Below are positions 1 to 5,249 of a stretch of DNA of 7,520 nt, one piece after another; position 1 is the first letter of the stretch; the number at the start of each line of letters is the position of its first letter. A program made the position numbers and the translations under genes. The notes beneath the pieces were generated by a model. The model was given only the letters and a program-made list of their open reading frames with translations. It searched no databases and was not told the DNA's origin. The stretch comes from Nitrospirae bacterium RBG_19FT_COMBO_42_15 (GTDB lineage Bacteria; Nitrospirota; CAKKRA01; 9FT-COMBO-42-15). The stretch spans positions 1 to 7,520 of the forward strand of contig MHEL01000112.1 of the NCBI GenBank assembly GCA_001803815.1, in the 5' to 3' direction.

Positions 1-56
1 GTTTATAAAAAGAGGTGTTGTAAAGAAAATCAAAACAATCAAAGGAGGGTAATAAA

Positions 57-563
57 ATGAAAAAGAGGTTTTATGTAATTCTCATTATAATTTTGACAGG
101 GGTAATAGTTTCAGGATGCGCAAAGAAGGCGGTGACAAAGGCAGAGGGTGAGACTGTAGCGAAACCAGCAGCAGAAGAAAAGGCGCCAGCGCCAAAGGAA
201 GAACCAATACCTGCAGCAGTAGAAGCAAAAAGATTAGAGCTTAAGGATGCATTTTTTGACTTTGATAAGTCTCTTATAAGGGATGATGCAAAGTCGCCTT
301 TGCAGAACAATGGAGAATTTCTAAGGGCAAATAAAAACACAAAGATTGTTATTGAAGGCCACTGCGATGAGAGGGGAACAAATGAATACAATCTGGCATT
401 AGGCCAGAGGAGGGCAGAGTCTGCAAAGAGGTATCTTACAAATCTTGGCATTGATGCGTCAAGGCTGTCTACAATTAGTTATGGCGAGGAAAGGCCGTTC
501 TGCAAAGAGCAGAATGAAACCTGCTGGCAGAGCAACAGAAGGGCGCATTTTATAATAAAATAG
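57..563 (+). CDS. pal: Peptidoglycan-associated lipoprotein Pal (OmpA-like C-terminal domain)
   Basis: This 168-residue outer-membrane lipoprotein should anchor the outer membrane to peptidoglycan as part of the Tol-Pal system. Residues 1-20 form a type II signal peptide (MKKR, hydrophobic core, then lipobox V-S-G-C with Cys21 as the lipidated residue). Residues 22-58 are a low-complexity Ala/Lys/Glu/Pro linker. Residues 60-168 are the OmpA-like domain, with FFDFDKS at 66-72, EGHCDERGTNEYN at 100-112, the QRRAESAKRYL helix at 117-127, and NRRAHF at 160-165. Asp104 and Arg162 lie where the family binds meso-diaminopimelate. Cys149 and Cys156 could form a disulfide. A strong AGGAGGG Shine-Dalgarno at 43-49, 7 nt before the ATG, fixes the start. 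In Gram-negative genomes pal usually follows tolB, which would lie left of the window. Length and motifs are normal for Pal, and the identification is secure. Confidence 0.93.
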   Translation: MKKRFYVILIIILTGVIVSGCAKKAVTKAEGETVAKPAAEEKAPAPKEEPIPAAVEAKRLELKDAFFDFDKSLIRDDAKSPLQNNGEFLRANKNTKIVIEGHCDERGTNEYNLALGQRRAESAKRYLTNLGIDASRLSTISYGEERPFCKEQNETCWQSNRRAHFIIK

Positions 564-591
564 TGTGGGCAATTCGTAAATCGCCCCTACA
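564..591. repeat. Imperfect palindrome between pal and the first kinase
   Basis: Directly after the pal stop codon, GGGC (567-570) pairs with GCCC (583-586). The pairing continues inward as ATT/AAT (572-574 with 579-581) after one mismatch, and outer TGT/ACA ends (564-566 with 589-591) flank it. The form resembles short dispersed palindromes of the TGTAGGGGC...GCCCCTACA kind, with some left-arm bases lost. It could also act as a weak transcript-end hairpin for pal, but no T-tract follows. Whether it is dispersed in the genome cannot be seen from one copy. Confidence 0.45.
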
Positions 592-612
592 ATAAAGAAA
601 TAATAGTTTTGG

Positions 613-2628
613 GTGTCAAAAGTTATGCAAAAAGACATAAGCTGCAGGATAACCAGTGTTGTATTGAAATATATTGAAAAGGAAAAGGGCAGAAAGGGTG
701 TTGAGGAGTATGTAAAAAGAGTAGGCTTAAGTGAGGAATATCTGAAAGACCAGCATAACTGGCTCTCTTTTGACACATATACAAAACAATTTGAATATGC
801 TGTTGAGATTTTAGGGGATAAAGACGCCCCTTTTAAGATAGGCCTCTTTGCTGCTGATAAAGAAAATGTGGGCGCAGTCTTTGTATTTGTAAGAGGAATG
901 GCAAGCCCTTACATAGCTTACAGGTTATTAGGCGAGACCCAGAAACGGTTTAGCAAGGTTACTGATGTAGAATTATTGCATTTAGAGAGCAATAAGGCAT
1001 TGGTAAAGGTTTTAAGTCATAATGGCTATAAGATTACAAGACTATCTTGTGATTATAGAAAGGGCATCTATGCATCTGCGCCTATGGCATGGGGGCTTCC
1101 GCCTGCACAGATAAAAGAGATTAAATGTGAGGCAGACGGCGCGGACTCCTGTGTTTATGAAATAAGCTGGATAAACAGGTCAACAGGATACCTCGCAAAA
1201 GCAGGTTTAGCCGCAGGTATCCTGTTTGATATAATTATTTATAATTATATCCCGTCACTTCAGCAATTAGACGCATCCGTAAAGCCGGTTTTAATTTTAT
1301 TAGTACCTCTTCTTGCCTATTTGGGCGGCAAGGCAGCAGACCTGCATAATACAATAAAAACAAATCTCGCAATAAATGCAGAGCAGAACGAGGAGATAGA
1401 CAGATCAATGAAGCTCCTTGAATCAAAATATGAAGAGCTTGAGCTGCTCAACCGCAGCCTTGAACAGAAGGTAGAGGAGAGGACAGAGGAGTTAAATAAT
1501 TCAAACATAGAATTAGAGGCTACACTTGAGATGGTGCTGGAGGAAAAATTAAAGATAGAGGCAATAATTCATGGTATAGCAGATGGCGTTGTTGTGACTG
1601 ACAAGAATCACAAAATAATCACAATAAATCCTGCTGCAAAGAATATATTTGGGTGGGAGGCAGGAAAGATAATAGGCAAGGAAACGAGTTCCAGTCAATT
1701 TGACTGTAATGAGCTTATTGCTATATTTGAAAAATCGTATAATACTGGAACAAAAATATATTCAAAAGAGATTAAGATTTTAAGCTCAATCGCAGAAACT
1801 GATAAAATTTTAAAGGTGATTTCCTCTGCTATTTTTCATAAAAACGGGGATTTGATGGGTATTGTATCTGTATTCAATGATATAACGCACTTAAAGATGC
1901 TGGATAAGATGAAATCTGACTTTGTTTCCAATGTTTCTCATGAGCTCAGGACCCCGCTTTCTTCTATTAAAGGTTCTGTGGATAATATGCTTGATGGCAT
2001 TACCGGCGAGGTCAGCGAAAAACAGAAACAGTATCTTTTCAGGATTAAGAATAATACTGATAGATTAATCAGGATGATAAATGAGCTATTAGATTTATCC
2101 AGAATTGAATCTGGCAGAATAAGATTAAAGCTGCTGCCTTTATCAATAGGAGATATGATAAAGGATGTGACAGAAAATATAACAGCTGTTGCAGTGGAAA
2201 AGGATATAAAGTTTTTAATACCAGATAAAAGCGCAAATTTCGTAGTAATAGCAGACAGGGATAAACTGAATCAGATATTTATAAATCTTTTAGATAATGC
2301 AGTAAAATTTTCAAAGGAAAAAGGGAAAATAGAGATAAAGACAGAGAGGCAAGATAATAACTTTATCAAGGTTTCAGTGATTGACAACGGCATTGGAATA
2401 TCGGAAGATGATAAAGAAAAGATATTTGACAGATTCTATCAAACAGGAAACGGCTCCGTTGCAAAAACAAAGGGGACAGGCCTTGGTCTTGCAATAACAA
2501 AGAGCCTTGTTGAATTACAGGGGGGGAAGATATGGGTGAATAGCGAGATTGGTAAAGGAAGTAATTTTTCATTCACCCTTCCGCTTTACAATAAACAACA
2601 TCAAGTATCGGAGGAAATTAATGAATAA
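613..2628 (+). CDS. Sensor histidine kinase with V4R-like N-terminal domain, two TM helices and PAS
   Basis: This 671-residue protein is a hybrid of an intracellular ligand sensor and a membrane-anchored kinase. Residues 1-190 resemble V4R-type small-molecule-binding domains. The best evidence is their end, K-C-E-A-D-G-A-D-S-C-V-Y-E (Cys172, Cys180), which matches the family's closing C-x-A-x-G-x-x-x-C pattern. Two hydrophobic helices follow (about 197-214 and 225-242) with a very short loop, so both the sensor and the catalytic part should be cytoplasmic. Next come a coiled coil (about 255-315), a PAS domain (about 316-425), HisKA with SHELRTP (His443 is the phosphoacceptor) and HATPase_c (N-box Asn562, DNGIGI 591-596, GTGLGL 621-626). 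GTG 613 is used here. ATG 625 in the same frame is an equally plausible start, since neither has a convincing Shine-Dalgarno. The stop overlaps the following regulator gene by 8 nt, making that its obvious partner. The natural ligand is unknown. Confidence 0.9.
   Translation: MSKVMQKDISCRITSVVLKYIEKEKGRKGVEEYVKRVGLSEEYLKDQHNWLSFDTYTKQFEYAVEILGDKDAPFKIGLFAADKENVGAVFVFVRGMASPYIAYRLLGETQKRFSKVTDVELLHLESNKALVKVLSHNGYKITRLSCDYRKGIYASAPMAWGLPPAQIKEIKCEADGADSCVYEISWINRSTGYLAKAGLAAGILFDIIIYNYIPSLQQLDASVKPVLILLVPLLAYLGGKAADLHNTIKTNLAINAEQNEEIDRSMKLLESKYEELELLNRSLEQKVEERTEELNNSNIELEATLEMVLEEKLKIEAIIHGIADGVVVTDKNHKIITINPAAKNIFGWEAGKIIGKETSSSQFDCNELIAIFEKSYNTGTKIYSKEIKILSSIAETDKILKVISSAIFHKNGDLMGIVSVFNDITHLKMLDKMKSDFVSNVSHELRTPLSSIKGSVDNMLDGITGEVSEKQKQYLFRIKNNTDRLIRMINELLDLSRIESGRIRLKLLPLSIGDMIKDVTENITAVAVEKDIKFLIPDKSANFVVIADRDKLNQIFINLLDNAVKFSKEKGKIEIKTERQDNNFIKVSVIDNGIGISEDDKEKIFDRFYQTGNGSVAKTKGTGLGLAITKSLVELQGGKIWVNSEIGKGSNFSFTLPLYNKQHQVSEEINE
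2610..2614 (+). promoter_or_regulatory. Shine-Dalgarno deciding the NtrC-type regulator start
   Basis: GGAGG lies 6 nt upstream of ATG 2621, inside the last codons of the kinase gene. The reading frame is open further upstream (an ATG at 2549 is in frame), but those 24 extra residues lie wholly within the kinase coding sequence and do not resemble a receiver domain. The receiver fold begins at once after ATG 2621 (LVKILVVDDD). This site therefore sets the start and suggests translational coupling. Confidence 0.8.
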
Positions 2629-3970
2629 CTCACTTGTAAAGATATTGGTTGTTGATGATGACCCTGATCTTCTGGATCTTATTACTGACAGGCTTTCTGC
2701 AAATGGCTTTAATGTTATAAGGGCGACAAACGGCCTTGATGCATTAAATGCCATTAAAAAAGAGGAGCCTACGATTGTTTTTCTGGACTTGCAGATGCCG
2801 AAGATGAGCGGCATGGATGTGTTAAGAACAATAAAAAAGGAAGGCATAAATGTTACTATTATTGTTATTTCTGCCTTCGGCACAATTGAATCAGCAGTTG
2901 AGGCAATCAAAGAGGGCGCCTATGATTTTATAGTAAAGCCTTTTGACCCGACACACTTAGAGGTAGTAATCAATAAGGTGCTTGAAAGAGAAGGTTTAAA
3001 ATGCGCAAAGGAGTATCTCTCCTCGCAACTTGGGGAGAGATACAGATTTATAATAGGCAATAATCCTAAGATGGCAGAGATAGTGGAGATGACTAAGAAG
3101 GTTGCAAACAGCAAATCAACTGTCCTGTTATTAGGAGAGAGCGGTACAGGCAAAGAGGTTATTGCAAGGTCAATACATCACTGGAGCGACAGGGCAAAGG
3201 GGCCGTTTATTCCTGTAAACTGCGTTGCCTTATCAGAAAACCTTCTTGAAAGCGAACTATTCGGCCATGAAAAGGGCGCATTCACAGGCGCTATTCAGCA
3301 GAAAAAGGGAAAGCTTGAATTAGCAGACAGCGGGACGCTATTTCTTGATGAAGTAGGGGATATCTCTCCATCTCTGCAGGCAAAGCTTTTGAGGGTGTTG
3401 CAGGACCATGAATTTGAAAGGGTTGGCGGCACAAGGTATATAAAGGTTGATATAAGGGTTGTAGCAGCAACAAACAGGGACCTTAATAAGGCAATTGCAG
3501 ACGGCAAATTCAGGGAAGACCTGTATTACCGCCTGAATGTAGTTAATATCAAGATGCTGCCGCTGAGGGATCGTACTGATGATATTTCCATATTAGCGGA
3601 ATATTTTGTTAATAAATTTAACATTGAAATGAAAAAGGATGTTAAAAAAATATCAAGCGAGGCAATGAATATCCTCTTAAAATATCACTGGCCGGGTAAT
3701 ATAAGGGAGCTTCAGAATGTAATTGAAAGGGGGGTTGTTTTGTGCAACGGCTCAATGCTATTGCCTGAGGATTTGCCTTTATTACCATCATCCGCAGCCC
3801 AATCCATGCCTGAACTTGGTTTTCATAACGCTATTAAGGAGTATAAGAAGAACCTTATTCGCGAGGCATTAAAGAGAAACAGCGGGAGCCAGTCAAAGAC
3901 AGCAGACTTCCTTGATTTACAAAGAACCTACCTGTCAAGATTAATAAAGGAATTAGATATAAACGCATAG
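2621..3970 (+). CDS. NtrC-family sigma-54-dependent response regulator
   Basis: This 449-residue protein is a phosphorylation-controlled transcription activator for RNA polymerase with sigma-54. The receiver domain (about 5-122) has the acidic pocket Asp12-Asp14, phosphoacceptor Asp56, Ser84 and Lys106. The AAA+ domain (about 145-380) shows Walker A GESGTGKE (172-179), the sigma-54-contacting loop GAFTGA (219-224) and Walker B LFLDEVGD with Asp243-Glu244. A Fis-type helix-turn-helix (about 421-445, SQSKTADFLDLQRTYLSRLIKEL) ends the protein. All hallmark residues are present, so it should be an active ATP-dependent activator. The ATG overlaps the kinase stop as ATGAATAA, and the upstream kinase is the likely partner. 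Its target is not proven, but a sigma-54 promoter lies about 325 bp past its stop codon (4295-4310). The protein does not match a named specific regulator closely enough for a gene symbol. Confidence 0.95.
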   Translation: MNNSLVKILVVDDDPDLLDLITDRLSANGFNVIRATNGLDALNAIKKEEPTIVFLDLQMPKMSGMDVLRTIKKEGINVTIIVISAFGTIESAVEAIKEGAYDFIVKPFDPTHLEVVINKVLEREGLKCAKEYLSSQLGERYRFIIGNNPKMAEIVEMTKKVANSKSTVLLLGESGTGKEVIARSIHHWSDRAKGPFIPVNCVALSENLLESELFGHEKGAFTGAIQQKKGKLELADSGTLFLDEVGDISPSLQAKLLRVLQDHEFERVGGTRYIKVDIRVVAATNRDLNKAIADGKFREDLYYRLNVVNIKMLPLRDRTDDISILAEYFVNKFNIEMKKDVKKISSEAMNILLKYHWPGNIRELQNVIERGVVLCNGSMLLPEDLPLLPSSAAQSMPELGFHNAIKEYKKNLIREALKRNSGSQSKTADFLDLQRTYLSRLIKELDINA

Positions 3971-3971
3971 C

Positions 3972-4120
3972 AGGCTGTTGAAAAAGTGCTTATCTGTCCG
4001 CCAGATTGTCATTCCTGCGAAAGCAGGAATCCAGAACCTATTGAATTTAAAAGAAATGGATTCCCGCTAAAAACATGCGGGAATGACGCTAATAGTTATT
4101 TTAGAGATTTTCAACACCCT
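3972..4120. repeat. MITE-like element with terminal and internal inverted repeats
   Basis: The ends are inverted repeats: aggctgttgaaaa at 3972-3984 and ttttcaacaccct at 4108-4120, matching at 12 of 13 positions. Inside, GTCATTCC (4008-4015) is inverted as GGAATGAC (4080-4087). Each half also forms its own hairpin: ATTCCTGC with a GAAA loop (4011-4030), and ATTCCCGC/GCGGGAAT with a 9-nt loop (4060-4084). There is no coding capacity. The structure fits a non-autonomous miniature inverted-repeat element or folded intergenic repeat. No clear target-site duplication is visible. Starting only 1 nt after the regulator stop codon, it could also form a 3' RNA structure on that transcript, but the hairpins lack the T-tract of an intrinsic terminator. 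Confidence 0.7.
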
Positions 4121-4165
4121 GATAGGGTGTATCTAAAAGTATAACCGTGTATCTAATTAGATAAC
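4114..4165. promoter_or_regulatory. Candidate enhancer (UAS) for an NtrC-type activator
   Basis: Three features cluster here. The perfect palindrome acaccctgatagggtgt covers 4114-4130. The 10-bp direct repeat GTGTATCTAA occurs at 4127-4136 and 4147-4156, 20 bp apart, which is close to two helical turns. The second copy lies partly within a perfect 14-bp palindrome, TATCTAATTAGATA (4150-4163). The cluster ends about 130 bp upstream of the sigma-54 promoter, a usual distance for binding sites of sigma-54 activators. Binding by the regulator encoded just upstream is inference. The first palindrome overlaps the end of the repeat element. Confidence 0.45.
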
Positions 4166-4294
4166 TGTTCAACAATCACCTTTAAGCTTCCTCATATAAG
4201 TGGTATTATCAACTCCGCTATAACTATTTGATATTTCATAATATTTTTGATAGATGGCCATGTATGTTGTGCCTCAGTTATATTTGTCATCCTT

Positions 4295-4310
4295 TGGCAT
4301 GGTTATTGCT
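4295..4310 (+). promoter_or_regulatory. Sigma-54 (-24/-12) promoter of the receiver gene
   Basis: TGGCATGGTTATTGCT fits the sigma-54 consensus TGGCAYRNNNNTTGCW at every specified position, with GG at 4296-4297 and GC at 4308-4309 in correct spacing. Transcription would start near 4321, giving a leader of about 18 nt. The leader would include the AAGGAGAGG ribosome-binding site (4324-4332) before ATG 4339. Its position just ahead of a gene, on the same strand and downstream of a sigma-54 activator gene, makes a chance match unlikely. Confidence 0.8.
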
Positions 4311-4338
4311 TTTATAAATAACTAAGGAGAGGATAAAT

Positions 4339-4701
4339 ATGAATACTAAAATATTAATTGTTGATGATGAGAAGGATATAATAGATGTATTACGAGACAG
4401 ACTTGAGCAGGGTTTTTCTGAGGTGCTAACTGCATCCAATGGTTCAGAGGCTGTAAAGATAGCAGACAGGGACAGGCCAAATATTATTATTATGGATATT
4501 AATATGCCTGTGTTAAATGGCATAGAGGCTAAAAAGATTATCAGAGACAACGGCTTGAGAATGCCTATCATCTTTTTAAGCGTCAGACCAAAAGACGAGC
4601 TTAGTGATGAGATTGATGATAATACAATTTATATGGAGAAACCTGTTAATCTTAAGGAATTAAACTTTGTTATTAATCAGCAAATAATATCTTCAAATTA
4701 A
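4339..4701 (+). CDS. Stand-alone CheY-like response regulator receiver
   Basis: This 120-residue protein is a single receiver domain with no output domain. It carries Asp9-Asp10-Glu11, phosphoacceptor Asp53 in IIMDINMP, Ser81 in the Thr/Ser switch position and Lys101 in the MEKPV motif, so it should accept a phosphoryl group. Such proteins act by protein-protein contact or as relay intermediates. The ATG at 4339 follows AAGGAGAGG (4324-4332) and the sigma-54 promoter. It is the first gene of a likely three-gene unit with the unknown protein and the second kinase, and is the nearest candidate partner of that kinase. Its receiver sequence is clearly different from that of the NtrC-type regulator, so it is not a recent duplicate. 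Its downstream target is unknown. Confidence 0.92.
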   Translation: MNTKILIVDDEKDIIDVLRDRLEQGFSEVLTASNGSEAVKIADRDRPNIIIMDINMPVLNGIEAKKIIRDNGLRMPIIFLSVRPKDELSDEIDDNTIYMEKPVNLKELNFVINQQIISSN

Positions 4702-4719
4702 TTATTAGATTTTTGATTT

Positions 4720-4739
4720 CCAGTCTGCCGACAGGCTGG
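4720..4739. repeat. Short hairpin between receiver and unknown gene
   Basis: CCAGTCTG (4720-4727) and CAGGCTGG (4732-4739) form an 8-bp stem with one G-U wobble pair and a CCGA loop. It lies 18 nt after the receiver stop and just upstream of the next ribosome-binding site. No T-run follows on the + strand, so it is not a standard terminator. It could be a partial terminator, an mRNA processing or stability element, or a fragment of a dispersed palindrome. Confidence 0.5.
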
Positions 4740-4755
4740 TAAGAAAGAGGTTATT

Positions 4756-5145
4756 ATGGAAAGACTTATGTTAAATATGGAAAACAAAGAGCATGAGAAA
4801 ACAATCCTGAAAAAATGGACTAAGGTAAATGGCAATGGCAACGATGGTAATGGTGACGCCAGTTTCCATCCATCAACCATTGTGTATAAGACCATTAAGG
4901 CATCAGAGAGGCTTTCTTTCTCAATAGGTGATACATGGACAGAGATAATTGATGGAATAGTATGTTTTTATAAGGTGCAATTAATAGAAGATATTATTAT
5001 CCCTGCTGGCAAATACAGATGCTTTAAGGTAAGCGAAGAGATGGATGGTGGAATACGAAACCACTACTGGTTTGCATCTAATGTGGGCATTGTCAAGTGG
5101 GAGGTAGGGGAGATAAAAGGGGTTCTTCAGAACTGCTCAATGTAG
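4756..5145 (+). CDS. Small protein of unknown function, possible secreted-type beta domain without signal peptide
   Basis: This 129-residue protein is not confidently recognised. Residues 1-24 are charged and hydrophilic, with no signal peptide or membrane helix. Residues 25-34 are a Gly/Asn/Asp run (NGNGNDGNGD) encoded by near-repeated codons. Residues 40-129 look beta-rich, with SFSIGDTWTEIIDG (54-67), IIIPAGKYRCFKV (80-92) and HYWFASNVGIVKWE (103-116). The last motif resembles the Y-W-F/Y-A-x-x-V-G-x-V-K signature seen near the end of DUF3108/TapB-like proteins; that link is tentative. Cys70, Cys89 and Cys127 are the only cysteines. The start is supported by AAAGAGG at 4744-4750, and an in-frame stop lies at 4714, so a longer N-terminus is excluded. 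Its place between a receiver and a sensor kinase hints at an accessory role in signalling, which is inference. Confidence 0.75.
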   Translation: MERLMLNMENKEHEKTILKKWTKVNGNGNDGNGDASFHPSTIVYKTIKASERLSFSIGDTWTEIIDGIVCFYKVQLIEDIIIPAGKYRCFKVSEEMDGGIRNHYWFASNVGIVKWEVGEIKGVLQNCSM

Positions 5146-5152
5146 GAAATCA

Positions 5153-5181
5153 TTGCCTTCCTATTTAAAAACTGCTACAAT
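5153..5181 (+). promoter_or_regulatory. Candidate sigma-70 promoter for the second kinase
   Basis: TTGCCT (5153-5158) and TACAAT (5176-5181) match the -35 consensus at 4 of 6 positions and the -10 consensus at 5 of 6, with an optimal 17-bp spacer. They lie just after the stop codon of the unknown gene, about 70 bp upstream of the kinase start. The region is AT-rich, so a chance match is possible. Confidence 0.4.
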
Positions 5182-5237
5182 AAAAATTCAAAATGTTTAA
5201 TTCTGCCGATTATCCTGTTTTTAATTAAGAAATATTT

Positions 5238-5246
5238 GGAGGGGGG
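5238..5246 (+). promoter_or_regulatory. Strong Shine-Dalgarno supporting a TTG start
   Basis: GGAGGGGGG at 5238-5246 is a very strong ribosome-binding sequence. Its GGAGG core sits 7 nt before TTG 5250. No ATG or GTG in the correct frame lies near it, and the peptide read from this TTG begins directly with a plausible N-terminal cytoplasmic tip and signal-anchor helix. TTG is therefore the best start. Confidence 0.75.
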
Positions 5247-5249
5247 AGT

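Larger units (their letters stand above)
3971..4338. other. 368-bp intergenic region: repeat element, enhancer-like motifs, sigma-54 promoter
   Basis: I see no protein-coding gene here on either strand. The left part (3972-4120) is a MITE-like element. The middle holds palindromes and direct repeats (4114-4165). Positions 4166-4294 are very AT-rich, and nothing is recognised in them beyond a possible flexible spacer for DNA looping. The right end has the sigma-54 promoter (4295-4310) and the ribosome-binding site of the next gene. Confidence 0.7.

Noticed and set aside
1..56. End of an upstream coding region
   Set aside because: One frame stays open up to a stop near position 51, but it is too short and too Lys-rich to assign to any gene. 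The stretch is better read as the leader of pal.
71..451. Minus-strand open frame opposite pal
   Set aside because: It is a complement of the pal coding sequence with no ribosome-binding site or domain evidence.
551..556. Perfect TATAAT at the 3' end of pal as a promoter for the first kinase
   Set aside because: No acceptable -35 hexamer lies 16-18 bp upstream, and AT-rich codons at the gene end explain the match. It remains possible but unsupported.
2549..2620. Upstream extension of the NtrC-type regulator from ATG 2549
   Set aside because: The extra 24 residues overlap the conserved end of the kinase ATPase domain and precede the normal receiver start. ATG 2621 has a good Shine-Dalgarno.
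4011..4087. Hairpins after the regulator gene as intrinsic terminators
   Set aside because: The stems are good, but neither is followed by a T-tract. They are better explained as internal parts of the MITE-like element.
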